From positions 2,852,001 through 2,916,000 of the forward strand of contig NZ_CP144164.1 of assembly GCF_037478005.1 (NCBI RefSeq): a DNA stretch of 64,000 bases. Direction: 5' to 3'. Of the stretch, positions 17,728-26,221 are shown piece by piece. Source of the stretch: Alteromonas sp. M12. GTDB lineage: Bacteria > Pseudomonadota > Gammaproteobacteria > Enterobacterales > Alteromonadaceae. The notes beneath the pieces were generated by a model. It was not told the origin of the DNA, searched no databases, and saw only the letters and a program-made list of their open reading frames with translations. The translations under genes were made by a program, and so were the position numbers. Positions within the stretch are counted from its first letter, which is position 1. Each line of letters begins with the position of its first letter.

Positions 17728-19404
17728 ATGGGGAAAATCATGCGTTTAGCATTTTATGTATTTTGTTTTTTAAGTTGGGGGCTGTTAATCCTTGCCAGCG
17801 TTTTATGGTCAGCGTCTACATGGGGACTCATTATTCTTATCCCCCTAACCGTTGTTGGTTTTTACGATATATTTCAAACCAAACATGCACTGTTACGAAA
17901 TTTCCCCATAGTCGGTCACGGGCGATGGTTAATGGAAGATATAAGACCCTTTCTGCGCCAGTATCTTTTTGAATCAGAAACTGATGGAGTGCCTGTTAAT
18001 CGTATGTTTCGTTCGGTTATATACCAACGCGCAAAGGGTCAATTAGACTCCCTGCCCTATGGAACAAAACTACAAACACAAAATGTTGGCTATGAATGGA
18101 TAAGCCATTCAGTAGGCGCGATACATTACGACGAAAAGCAGCCTGAACCAAGAGTTAAGGTTGGTGGTCCAGATTGCAAACAACCATACGAAGCCAGTGT
18201 ATTTAATATATCAGCTATGAGTTTCGGGTCGTTAAGTGCAAACGCCATTCGCGCCTTAAACAAAGGCGCAAAGCTAGGTAACTTTTATCACAATACTGGA
18301 GAAGGCAGCGTTAGCCCTTATCACCTTGAGAATGGCGGCGATATCGTATGGCAAGTCGGTACGGGGTACTTTGGTTGCCGTGATAATCAGGGAAATTTTG
18401 ATCCTGAAGCGTTTAAGCAAGTGGCCCAAAAAGAATCGATAAAGATGATTGAAATCAAATTATCACAAGGCGCTAAACCAGGTCATGGTGGTATTCTTCC
18501 TGCGGATAAAAATACCGCTGAAATAGCACGAATAAGATTAGTCGAACCAGGTACCCGCGTCGACTCACCTCCCGGACACAGTGCATTCTCAACGCCTCTT
18601 GAAATGATGGATTTTATTCAACAATTGCGGGATTTATCAGCCGGAAAACCCATTGGTTTCAAACTTTGTATAGGTCAAAAAAGTGAATTTGTGGCGATGT
18701 GTAAAGCCATGATTCAAACCGGCATAAAACCTGATTTCATCACTGTAGACGGTGGTGAAGGTGGCACAGGTGCAGCGCCATTAGAATACTCTAACTCAGT
18801 GGGCATGCCTCTTCGAGAAGCACTTGTGTATGTTTGCGATATTTTACAAGGTTTCGATCTTAAAAAAGACATCAAAGTCATTGCAAGTGGCAAAACGTTT
18901 ACCGGCTTTCACGTAGTGCGAAATATTGCGGTAGGTGCAGACATTTGTAATAGCGCTCGCGGTATGATGATGGCACTGGGATGCGTGCAGTCTTTAGTGT
19001 GCAATACTAACCAATGCCCCACCGGGATTGCCACACAAGATAAGAATTTAGCCAAAGGCATCGTGGTCGAAGACAAAGCCCAACGAGTGGCCAGGTATCA
19101 CCAAGAAACAGTACATGCCACTTTAGATATAGTCTCTTCAGCAGGCCTGACTGACCATAGCTCAATCAACAGAGGGCATATTTATCGGCGCATAAGCCAA
19201 ACAGAAATAAAGCGTTATGATGAAATATACCCTAGCCTTGAAGCTGGCTGTTTACTGACAGATGATTATCCTGAACAGTTTAACAAAGAAATGCAGGAGT
19301 CTTCGGTAGATTGCTTTATGCCAAAAACCTATGTTTTAGAATCCAGTAGTGGCTTAAAAACCAAAACCACTGACGAACAGCAGACTAGCGCTCAACGCGC
19401 ATAA
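17728..19404 (+). CDS. Membrane-anchored FMN-binding glutamate-synthase-like protein
   Basis: The 558-residue protein begins with two hydrophobic segments (about residues 5-50) and is followed by the FMN/3Fe-4S central domain of glutamate synthase. Visible motifs are ISAMSFGSLSANAIRALN, GEGSVSPYH, QGAKPGHGG, VDGGEGGTGAAP and the iron-sulfur cysteines in CVQSLVCNTNQC. It lacks the amidotransferase and the FAD/NADPH parts of GltBD, so it is probably not a complete glutamate synthase. Physiological substrate is unknown. ATG at 17740 (behind GGGGA) is an alternative start. The next gene begins 17 bp downstream. Confidence 0.8.
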   Translation: MGKIMRLAFYVFCFLSWGLLILASVLWSASTWGLIILIPLTVVGFYDIFQTKHALLRNFPIVGHGRWLMEDIRPFLRQYLFESETDGVPVNRMFRSVIYQRAKGQLDSLPYGTKLQTQNVGYEWISHSVGAIHYDEKQPEPRVKVGGPDCKQPYEASVFNISAMSFGSLSANAIRALNKGAKLGNFYHNTGEGSVSPYHLENGGDIVWQVGTGYFGCRDNQGNFDPEAFKQVAQKESIKMIEIKLSQGAKPGHGGILPADKNTAEIARIRLVEPGTRVDSPPGHSAFSTPLEMMDFIQQLRDLSAGKPIGFKLCIGQKSEFVAMCKAMIQTGIKPDFITVDGGEGGTGAAPLEYSNSVGMPLREALVYVCDILQGFDLKKDIKVIASGKTFTGFHVVRNIAVGADICNSARGMMMALGCVQSLVCNTNQCPTGIATQDKNLAKGIVVEDKAQRVARYHQETVHATLDIVSSAGLTDHSSINRGHIYRRISQTEIKRYDEIYPSLEAGCLLTDDYPEQFNKEMQESSVDCFMPKTYVLESSSGLKTKTTDEQQTSAQRA

Positions 19405-19421
19405 TTTTAAAAGGAATTCCT

Positions 19422-20309
19422 ATGTCGAATCAAAATCATTCTCTGAATATCGCGTTTATTGGCCTAGGGGTCATGGGTTTTCCTATGGCGGGCTATTTAG
19501 CCAATGCAGGCCATAAAGTGACCGTTTATAATCGCACTGATAGCAAAGCTGAGCTTTGGTTAAAGGAGTATAAGGGTGCAAAAGCTGCAACCCCCGCTGA
19601 AGCAGCAAAAGGTAAAGATGTTGTCTTTGCCTGCGTGGGTAACGATGACGACCTACGGGAAGTAACAGTAGGTGATAAAGGCGCATTTAATACAATGAAA
19701 GAAGGCAGTATTTTTGTTGATCATACAACGACATCGGCTTTAGTGGCACAAGAACTAGCGCAAATAGCTCAATCCAAAAATATCGGCTATGCAGATGCCC
19801 CCGTTTCTGGCGGCCAAGCGGGAGCACAAAGCGGTGCCCTTACCGTGATGGTTGGAGCTGAGCCAAGGGACTATCAAAAAATAGAATCGCTAATTCGCTG
19901 TTACGCCAAAATGCAAAAGCTGTTAGGTCCGGTTGGTAGTGGTCAAATGGCCAAAATGGTGAATCAAATCTGCATTGCCGGTGTAGTACAAGGTTTATCT
20001 GAAGCATTACACTTTGCCAAACAAAATGGCTTAGATGCTGAGGCAGTTGTTGAGGTTATTTCTAAAGGCGCTGCACAATCTTGGCAGATGGATAATCGTG
20101 CCAGCACTATGTTAGATAATGAGTTTAACTTTGGGTTTGCCGTCGATTGGATGCGCAAAGATCTCGGTATAGTATTGGACCAAGCGAGAGTATCGAAGGC
20201 ACATTTACCGTTAACGGCTCTAGTAGATCAATTTTATAGCCAAGTTCAGGCCAATGGAGGGGGTAGATTCGACACGTCCAGTTTAATCACCCTTTTAGAA
20301 AAAAAGTAA
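19422..20309 (+). CDS. NAD(P)-dependent beta-hydroxyacid dehydrogenase (3-hydroxyisobutyrate dehydrogenase family)
   Basis: The 295-residue enzyme has a Rossmann fold (IAFIGLGVMGFPMAGYLANAG), substrate loop DAPVSGGQAGAQSG and the catalytic Lys in GSGQMAKMVNQ. The family oxidises or reduces 3-hydroxyisobutyrate, tartronate semialdehyde, glyoxylate or succinic semialdehyde; the substrate cannot be read here. AAGGA precedes the ATG. It is coupled to the FMN protein upstream, suggesting one pathway. No valine-degradation genes are nearby, so mmsB is not a safe name. Confidence 0.82.
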   Translation: MSNQNHSLNIAFIGLGVMGFPMAGYLANAGHKVTVYNRTDSKAELWLKEYKGAKAATPAEAAKGKDVVFACVGNDDDLREVTVGDKGAFNTMKEGSIFVDHTTTSALVAQELAQIAQSKNIGYADAPVSGGQAGAQSGALTVMVGAEPRDYQKIESLIRCYAKMQKLLGPVGSGQMAKMVNQICIAGVVQGLSEALHFAKQNGLDAEAVVEVISKGAAQSWQMDNRASTMLDNEFNFGFAVDWMRKDLGIVLDQARVSKAHLPLTALVDQFYSQVQANGGGRFDTSSLITLLEKK

Positions 20310-20335
20310 ATAAGTAAACCCAATTTACCCCTCAA

Positions 20336-20359
20336 AAGCGTCGTTGAAAGGCGGCGCTT
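20336..20359 (+). terminator. Hairpin after the dehydrogenase; rest of 20310-20623 has no gene
   Basis: AAGCGTCG (20336-20343) pairs with CGGCGCTT (20352-20359), one G-T pair, 8-base loop, no T-run. The remaining 314-bp gap is very AT-rich with no supported ORF; it must hold the promoter of the downstream lipoprotein gene, but I cannot define one. Confidence 0.4.
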
Positions 20360-20623
20360 GTGGGAATACCAAATAGCTTAAATCCCGTTATTTGAGTGAC
20401 CTACCCGACTTCATTTACTCTCTAAACAAGGCGCTGTGAAAATCGCTAAACACTCAGCATAATTGACTAATATTTTGTTATTCTGCCTAAAAAAATTAAT
20501 TATTTCATTCTCATAAAATAAAAAACACATTAAAATCATACAGTTAAAAATATGGCCTGAGTTCTGCAACTTCTTATAAAAATACAACTCAAATTACAAT
20601 TATCACACATACTTAGGAATTTT

Positions 20624-21310
20624 ATGTTAAGCGCTAACTCACTAAAAACTATTTCACGAGCAATCATCGCCACCTCTACTATGCTCGTTTTATCTGGTTG
20701 CATCATCCATGTTGGAGGCGGTAGTAACGACACATCGGACGGTAATAGCGTGAGTAGTGTTTTTGGTGGATTAGAAGTATCTCAAGGTAAACACGTCTCT
20801 AACGTCAGCTCAGTAAATGGCAGCATTGAGTTACACGATGATGTGACTGCTCGAACTGTCGATACGGTCAATGGCAGTATCGAAATGGGTGATTATGTCA
20901 CAGTCGAAAATGCGTCAACCGTAAATGGTGACATTGAAGCGGGTCACCATTTTAGCAGTGCAGGTTTTGTCAAAACCGTCAACGGTGATATCAGTTTGCA
21001 GCATTCTTCGAAAGTTGCTCAAGAGGTCGAAACCATCAATGGTGAGATTAAGTTAAATGGTGTTGTAGTCGAAGGTTCTGTGCACACTCACAACGGAGAT
21101 ATTTTGCTAACCAACAACACGCAAGTGCTGGGCGATATCATTTTCCACAAAAATAATCGTAACAATAACGATCATTCAGTGCCTACTTTGAGTATAAAAC
21201 AAGGGGCAACTGTTGCAGGTCAAATCATTCTTTATCGTGAAGTCGAGCTAAACATTGATGATGCGCAATTACTGAATAAAGTTGAATTTCAATTCGACAG
21301 CAATATGTAA
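20624..21310 (+). CDS. Lipoprotein with six NG-containing beta-solenoid-like repeats
   Basis: The 228-residue protein has a lipobox (LSGC, Cys26) and then a repeat, V/I-N-G-S/D/E-I, with the Asn at residues 65, 83, 101, 120, 139 and 157. That 18-19 residue period is what a right-handed beta-helix would show. The repeats resemble polymer-forming (bactofilin-like) or DUF4097-type proteins. No catalytic residues are seen. Residues 161-228 continue with similar hydrophobic spacing but without the NG motif. AGGAATTTT precedes the ATG. Function unknown; an envelope structural role is a guess. Confidence 0.7.
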   Translation: MLSANSLKTISRAIIATSTMLVLSGCIIHVGGGSNDTSDGNSVSSVFGGLEVSQGKHVSNVSSVNGSIELHDDVTARTVDTVNGSIEMGDYVTVENASTVNGDIEAGHHFSSAGFVKTVNGDISLQHSSKVAQEVETINGEIKLNGVVVEGSVHTHNGDILLTNNTQVLGDIIFHKNNRNNNDHSVPTLSIKQGATVAGQIILYREVELNIDDAQLLNKVEFQFDSNM

Positions 21311-21352
21311 ATACCTTTATTTAACTGTACCAAATGTCATTCCCGACTATTC

Positions 21353-21391
21353 GGCCGTCTTTCATAACTCTTATGTAGACGGCCATTTTTT
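21353..21391 (+). terminator. Rho-independent terminator of the repeat lipoprotein gene
   Basis: GGCCGTCT (21353-21360) and AGACGGCC (21377-21384) pair perfectly, followed by ATTTTTT. The loop is 16 bases. Confidence 0.75.
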
Positions 21392-21431
21392 ACATTTCCC
21401 AGCACACATAAATCGGTGATAATTAAAAAGG

Positions 21432-21449
21432 TATTTGTTTAAACAAATA
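21432..21449. promoter_or_regulatory. Perfect 18-bp palindrome before the MAPEG gene
   Basis: TATTTGTTTAAACAAATA is fully self-complementary. It overlaps the -35 position (21442-21447) implied by a good -10, TATACT (21465-21470), 32 bp before the ATG. This looks like a repressor operator; no regulator gene is adjacent. Confidence 0.45.
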
Positions 21450-21501
21450 TTTAGATGTTAACGTTATACTTAGACAATCAGGTTCACATTGTGAGTATCT
21501 C

Positions 21502-21885
21502 ATGACGACTATTATCATCTGTTTAATCATTGCCACTATTATGCCAATTGTATTCAAAGCACCTTTAGCCATTGCGCAGAATAAGCAGGGAGGTTATGAC
21601 AATCGAAACCCTCGTGCGCAACAGAGTAAACTCACCGGTTTTGGTGCGCGAGCCAAAGCCGTTCACGAAAATAGTTTTGAAGCACTAATCATGTTTATAC
21701 CCGGTGCATTAACGGCGCTAATTACGCAAAACGTGGGTGATATCGCTCAATACCTAGCGATTGGATTTGTTATCTCACGTTTAATTTATGCTATTTGTTA
21801 TTGGTTAGATATCCACGTACTGAGAAGTTTGGTGTGGTCAGTAGGCTTGGCCTGTTCAATTGGTTTACTCATTATTTCCTTGTAA
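21502..21885 (+). CDS. MAPEG-family membrane protein
   Basis: The 127-residue protein has four hydrophobic segments and the MAPEG pattern: DNRNPRAQQSKLTGFGARAKAVHENSFEA after the first helix, then a conserved AICYWLDIHVLRSLVWSVGL. MAPEG proteins are glutathione-related membrane enzymes or unknowns in bacteria. Single gene, convergent with rluB. Confidence 0.8.
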   Translation: MTTIIICLIIATIMPIVFKAPLAIAQNKQGGYDNRNPRAQQSKLTGFGARAKAVHENSFEALIMFIPGALTALITQNVGDIAQYLAIGFVISRLIYAICYWLDIHVLRSLVWSVGLACSIGLLIISL

Positions 21886-21901
21886 CTCACTTAAGAGCAT
21901 A

Positions 21902-21940
21902 AAAAAAGCACCTTCGAATTTAATCAAAAGGTGCTTTTTT
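21902..21940. terminator. Bidirectional terminator between MAPEG gene and rluB
   Basis: AAAAAAGCACCTT (21902-21914) pairs fully with AAGGTGCTTTTTT (21928-21940). A-run and T-run flank a GC stem, so it can end transcripts from both convergent genes. Confidence 0.85.
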
Positions 21941-21956
21941 CGCATTTTTTAAATTG

Positions 21957-22814
21957 TTATTTTCTTCTTTTTAAATTCTTATTCAATTTATGCTTTTTGA
22001 CTGAGCGTCGCATGCGACTAATCCTAACGTGATCAAGCTTGTTACGCTTTTCATTGATCAAACTTTCAGTTTCATTGGGTAATTGTACAGATTTACGCAA
22101 CGGATTAAGCTCATCTAAGGTTAATTCTATCCAGCCACCTTGAGGTAAGCGCTTTTGCAACTCTAAACCACCGTAGTTAACCCGAATCAGGCGACTGACC
22201 TGCACGCCTTGCGACTCCCATAGACGACGAACTTCTCTATTACGTCCTTCAGATAAGGTAACATTGAACCAAGAGTTTAGGCTTTCATCATCCCCAGGAC
22301 GACGAGATATGGTAGTAAATTTAGCCATACCATCATCCAACTCTACCCCTTTTTTCAATAGCGCTATCATCTTACTATCAACTTCACCAAACACGCGAAC
22401 GGCGTACTCTCTTTGGATTTCATGCTTAGGATGCATTAATCGATTAGCCAGTTCACCATCGTTAGTAAATAATAGTAGTCCGCTGGTGTTAATATCCAAG
22501 CGACCTACCGCAATCCAGCGACCATTCTGAATTTTAGGTAAGCGGTCAAACACTGTGGGGCGACCTTCAGGATCTTTGCGACTACACAATTCTCCCTCGG
22601 GTTTGTTGTACATCAGCACGCGGCACACCGGCTTTTCTTGGGCCAAGGCTAACAACTGACCATCCACTCGTATTTGATCGGTATTTTCTACTCGGTCTCC
22701 CAAAGTAGCGACATTACCGTTTACCGATATACGTCCCTGCTCTATCCACTTTTCCATCTCACGACGGGATCCTTGACCAGCGTTTGCCAGTACTTTTTGC
22801 AGTTTTTCACTCAT
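21957..22814 (-). CDS. rluB: 23S rRNA pseudouridine(2605) synthase
   Basis: The 285-residue protein has an N-terminal S4 RNA-binding domain ([22 protein letters not shown]) and an RsuA/RluB/E/F catalytic domain. The catalytic Asp is in [43 protein letters not shown] is also typical. A very basic C-terminal tail ([13 protein letters not shown]) probably binds RNA. Its start overlaps the scpB stop (TAATG), as in the common scpA-scpB-rluB order. Confidence 0.93.
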   Translation of the reverse strand: MSEKLQKVLANAGQGSRREMEKWIEQGRISVNGNVATLGDRVENTDQIRVDGQLLALAQEKPVCRVLMYNKPEGELCSRKDPEGRPTVFDRLPKIQNGRWIAVGRLDINTSGLLLFTNDGELANRLMHPKHEIQREYAVRVFGEVDSKMIALLKKGVELDDGMAKFTTISRRPGDDESLNSWFNVTLSEGRNREVRRLWESQGVQVSRLIRVNYGGLELQKRLPQGGWIELTLDELNPLRKSVQLPNETESLINEKRNKLDHVRISRMRRSVKKHKLNKNLKRRK

Positions 22815-23482
22815 TAATGTATTTGCTCTTTATTTGGTCCTAGTTCAGCCAAATTTATCGCTGTTTCTTGGGACGCTGTGTCTGATGTCATATGTTCAGC
22901 CACTGTTTTTAGTCGCTGTTCGTCTTGTTCTTTTTGCTCCAACTCAGGAAGCACTTCAATTGTTTGCATGGGCGGTAGATCAGCTAAACTTTTAATCCCA
23001 AAGTAATCCAAAAACCCTTTAGTTGTTGCATATAACGAAGGTCGCCCTGGCACTTCTTTGTGACCAACCACTTTCACCCATTCTCTTTCCGTTAGGGTTT
23101 TCATAATGTGACTACTGACTGAAACCCCTCGCACGTCTTCTATCTCTCCTCGGGTTATCGGTTGACGATAAGCTATCAAAGATAAAGTCTCTAATAGCGC
23201 CCGAGAATAGCGCGGCGCTTGTTCTTGCCACAATTTGCTTAACCAAGGGCTCAAGCTATCCACCGATTGAAACCGAAAGCCAGATGAGACCTCAATCAGT
23301 TGAATCCCTCGCGGGGCATAGTCTAATTTCAGCTCAGCTAACGCGGCATCAAGCTTTTTATTCGACACCCTGAGGCCTTCTAACACTGTGGTCTGTAATT
23401 TATCTTTGCTCAATGGCTCATCGGCAACAAAAATGGCCGCTTCAACAAGTTGTTTTAACTGTTCATCGGTTAATCTTGCCAT
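22814..23482 (-). CDS. scpB: Segregation and condensation protein B
   Basis: The 222-residue protein has two winged-helix domains. Typical segments are [18 protein letters not shown] at the N-terminus and [25 protein letters not shown] in the second domain. It is a kleisin-interacting (Kite) subunit of the SMC-ScpAB condensin, with a C-terminal Glu/Gln-rich tail. It overlaps scpA by 13 bp. Gammaproteobacteria using MukBEF lack it; its presence fits Alteromonadales. Confidence 0.92.
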   Translation of the reverse strand: MARLTDEQLKQLVEAAIFVADEPLSKDKLQTTVLEGLRVSNKKLDAALAELKLDYAPRGIQLIEVSSGFRFQSVDSLSPWLSKLWQEQAPRYSRALLETLSLIAYRQPITRGEIEDVRGVSVSSHIMKTLTEREWVKVVGHKEVPGRPSLYATTKGFLDYFGIKSLADLPPMQTIEVLPELEQKEQDEQRLKTVAEHMTSDTASQETAINLAELGPNKEQIH

Positions 23483-24309
23483 ACACCCTCTTCTCGATTA
23501 CGCAGTTTCAGATGTATTTGACTGAAAGGTTGAGCTTGTACCAATTCTACCAAACTCTCTTTTACCAACTCCAATATTGCTAAGAAAGTCACTACTACTC
23601 CAGCTTTTCCTTCCGATACAAAAAATAAGGTCTCAAAACCAAGATAGTCTTTTTCATCTAATAATTCTAAAATCTTGCTCATTCGTTCTCGAGTCGACAA
23701 GACTTCCCTTTCAATTTGATGATGCTCAAAGGCTTTGGCTTTTTTCATCACCGATTGAAACGCTAATACGAGTTCTTGTAAGTTCACTTCAGGTTGTATT
23801 TTTATTGGTGCGACATGCTCGTTCGGTGTAGCACTGGCGCTGAACAGATCTCTTTCCATTCGAGGTAGCCCATCAATTTCTTGGGCTGCTAACTTTATCG
23901 CTTCGTATTCTTGCAAACGACGAATCAATTCAGCGCGAGGATCATCTTCATCTTCTTCGGCGTCTGGTCGTTTAGGCAATAAGAGTCGCGATTTGACTTC
24001 GGCTAAAATCGCTGCCATCAGCAAATATTCAGCGGCTAACTCCAACTTTATTTCTTTCATTACCTCAACATATTCCATGTATTGTTGGGTAATTTGTAGC
24101 ACTGGCAAATTCACTATATCGAATTTTTGTTTGCGAATTAGATATAAAAGTAAATCCAATGGCCCTTCAAACGCTTCTAAAATAACTTCTAAAGCATCCG
24201 GCGGAATATATAAATCTTCCGGTTTATCAATCATTGCCTCGCCATTGACGAATGCAAGGGGCAATGGCTGTTGAATAGGTGCTTTATTCGGCGCTGACTC
24301 TTGGGTCAT
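23470..24309 (-). CDS. scpA: Segregation and condensation protein A (kleisin)
   Basis: The 279-residue protein has the ScpA signature FEGPLDLLLYLIRKQKFDI after a 40-residue leader, then AEYLLMAAILAEVKSRLLLP and a C-terminal winged helix. It bridges the heads of SMC in chromosome condensation. It is followed directly by scpB, and 13 bp upstream is the Sua5/YciO gene stop. Confidence 0.92.
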   Translation of the reverse strand: MTQESAPNKAPIQQPLPLAFVNGEAMIDKPEDLYIPPDALEVILEAFEGPLDLLLYLIRKQKFDIVNLPVLQITQQYMEYVEVMKEIKLELAAEYLLMAAILAEVKSRLLLPKRPDAEEDEDDPRAELIRRLQEYEAIKLAAQEIDGLPRMERDLFSASATPNEHVAPIKIQPEVNLQELVLAFQSVMKKAKAFEHHQIEREVLSTRERMSKILELLDEKDYLGFETLFFVSEGKAGVVVTFLAILELVKESLVELVQAQPFSQIHLKLRNREEGVWQD

Positions 24310-24322
24310 TGGCTAATTCGCC

Positions 24323-24943
24323 TCAACCAAATACGCTAGTGTCGCCACTGCCTTCGCGGATGATATCAATCCCCCCCTCAGACATGTCGATCACACTGGT
24401 GGGTTGCTCACCTAAGTACCCACCATTAATAATCAAATCGACCTGACGTTCTAATTTGTCTCTAATATCTTCAGGATCAAATTCGGCCTGAGTTTCACCG
24501 GGTAAAATCAAGGTCGTGGACATTAAGGGTTCGTTTAATTCTTCTAACAATTGCAGCGCTATGATGTTATCGGGCACTCGAATACCTATTGTTTTACGTT
24601 TTGGGTTCTGCAACCGCTTTGGTACCTCTTTAGTGGCTTTTAGAATAAAAGTATATGGCCCTGGCGTATTATTCTTAATCAAACGAAAGGCGGTATTATC
24701 AACCCTAGCGTAGTTCGACAATTCAGACATATCACGGCACATCAAAGTAAAGTTATGATCTTTGCCAATCTGTCGTATCCTGCAAATTTGTTCAAGGGCA
24801 GACTTGTCTTCCATTTGGCACCCAATTGCGTAGCCAGAATCTGTGGGATAAACAATCACGCCACCAGCTCGAATAATTTCACAGGCTTGGCGCAATAACC
24901 GTTGCTGAGGATTATCAGGATGAACATAAAAATACTGACTCAT
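24323..24943 (-). CDS. yciO: Sua5/YciO/YrdC-domain protein (YciO-like)
   Basis: The 206-residue YrdC-fold protein has PTDSGYAIGCQ (nucleotide pocket), KDHNFTLMCRDMSELSNYA and PGPYTFILKATKEVP. These spacings match the YciO branch and not TsaC. YrdC proteins make threonylcarbamoyl-AMP for tRNA t6A; YciO proteins are related and only weakly active. The neighbouring PHP-phosphatase and trp operon reproduce the E. coli yciO-yciV-trp order. Confidence 0.85.
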   Translation of the reverse strand: MSQYFYVHPDNPQQRLLRQACEIIRAGGVIVYPTDSGYAIGCQMEDKSALEQICRIRQIGKDHNFTLMCRDMSELSNYARVDNTAFRLIKNNTPGPYTFILKATKEVPKRLQNPKRKTIGIRVPDNIIALQLLEELNEPLMSTTLILPGETQAEFDPEDIRDKLERQVDLIINGGYLGEQPTSVIDMSEGGIDIIREGSGDTSVFG

Positions 24944-24952
24944 AAGTTTTCG

Positions 24953-25828
24953 CTAATTTCCTATTCTATTGTTTAGTTCTGAGAGGTTTTTCCAATCATG
25001 CCACACAGGCGTTAAACGCTCTGATATGGCTAAACTTTTCCCTAGCTCCGTCCAGCGACTCGGATAATGAAAATCCGACCCTGTAGAGGCCAGCAGCTGA
25101 TGTTCGATGGCTAATTCCACCAGCAATTCCCTTTTGCTTGCAGCTAAATGCATGTGATTAGCCTCGATCCCATCGCCGCCTGATAGGGCAAACTCAGCCA
25201 CCAATCGACGCAACCACTTTGCGGTCATGTCGTAATGTCCTGGGTGGGCTAAAACTGCTTGTCCGCCGGCATCCTGAATCCAAGTCACCGCTTCTTCGAT
25301 GCTTATCCACTCAGGTTTTACGTGGGCCTTTTTACCTTTCCCTAAATACTTTTTAAAAGCATTTTCTAGGCTGCTGACAGCATTAAGTTTTACCAATGCT
25401 CTAGCAAAATGAGCACGGGTTATTTGTCCAACGCCAGCAAAGCTTTTTGCGGTTTCATACACATCAGGTACACCCGCTTTTTCTAATTTATTGGCTATTT
25501 TTAGCGCCCGTTCTTGTCTACTTTGACTCTGCTGTGCAAGTCGAGATAAAAATACTGGGTCGTTGTGATCCACGTTAAGACCAACAATATGAATATCAAA
25601 TCCATGCCAGCTTGTTGACAATTCAACACCAGCAATCACGGCTAATTTACGTTTACACTGTTGTTGATGATCTTTAAGTTCTTGAACCCCATCAACAGTG
25701 TCATGATCAGTTAATGCCAGTACATCTACTTGCATATTGTGAGCACGATCTAACAGCTCCTGGGGAGTCAATCGACCGTCTGAATAACTACTATGGCAAT
25801 GCAAATCTATTTTCATGGCTTCTATCAT
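24953..25828 (-). CDS. rnm: PHP-domain 3',5'-nucleoside bisphosphate phosphatase / RNase AM (YciV-like)
   Basis: The 291-residue PHP phosphoesterase has metal-binding DLHCHSSYSDG near the N-terminus, LALTDHDTVDG, AHPGHYD and GSDFHYPSRW. E. coli YciV (RNase AM, formerly TrpH) trims 5' ends of rRNA and hydrolyses pAp-type compounds. ATG at 25816 (MKIDLHC) is an equally good start. It is divergent from the trp operon, as in enterics. Confidence 0.87.
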   Translation of the reverse strand: MIEAMKIDLHCHSSYSDGRLTPQELLDRAHNMQVDVLALTDHDTVDGVQELKDHQQQCKRKLAVIAGVELSTSWHGFDIHIVGLNVDHNDPVFLSRLAQQSQSRQERALKIANKLEKAGVPDVYETAKSFAGVGQITRAHFARALVKLNAVSSLENAFKKYLGKGKKAHVKPEWISIEEAVTWIQDAGGQAVLAHPGHYDMTAKWLRRLVAEFALSGGDGIEANHMHLAASKRELLVELAIEHQLLASTGSDFHYPSRWTELGKSLAISERLTPVWHDWKNLSELNNRIGN

Positions 25829-26046
25829 ATAACGCTTTAATTAGGCAATTTTAAACTTTTTATCGTCCAATGTATTGACACAACGAGCGAATTGTTTTCT
25901 TCTATAAGGGTGATAGCGTTATTATATGTTAAACGCCACAAAATATTCAGGTTAAATGCCTTGGGAGTTGGATAAATTCTCAAAAAAAGTCAATAGACAG
26001 CCTTATTTTAAGGTTTAATTACAGTTTACAAAGTGAATTTAAACAC

Positions 26047-26106
26047 ATGACAAATACAATTCATTCCACAAATAGCAAAATCTGGTGGTGGCACATCCCT
26101 AACTAG
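26047..26106 (+). CDS. trpL: trp operon leader peptide
   Basis: This 19-codon ORF reads MTNTIHSTNSKIWWWHIPN and ends TAG. Three consecutive Trp codons (TGG TGG TGG) at residues 13-15 are the classical sensor of charged tRNA-Trp. It overlaps the 5' arm of the pause hairpin and is followed by antiterminator and terminator elements. The 218 bp before it (25829-26046) hold the trp promoter; a weak TAGACA-17-AATTAC pair is the best I see, and no convincing TrpR operator. Confidence 0.93.
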   Translation: MTNTIHSTNSKIWWWHIPN

Positions 26107-26171
26107 CGGGCTGTGAGTGTTTGTGTGTGTAGCAAATAATTATTAAGAGGCCCGTTTATCGGGCCTTTTTC
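26092..26171 (+). promoter_or_regulatory. trp attenuator: pause hairpin, antiterminator and terminator
   Basis: Region 1, CACATCCC (26092-26099), pairs with region 2, GGGCTGTG (26108-26115), with one mismatch. Region 2, CGGGCT (26107-26112), can instead pair with GGCCCG (26149-26154), forming the antiterminator. The terminator is AGGCCCG (26148-26154) with CGGGCCT (26160-26166), then a T5 run. Ribosome stalling on the three Trp codons would mask region 1 and favour readthrough into trpE. Confidence 0.92.
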
Positions 26172-26221
26172 GTATCTGCCCGCAACGCGCTAAAATTAAA
26201 ATCAAACTTGAGAAGTAAAAC

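Noticed and set aside
25829-26046. TTGACA at 25875 as the trp -35, and a TrpR operator
   Set aside because: The nearest good -10 (TATAAG) is 22 bp away, too far, and no stretch resembles the TrpR palindrome.
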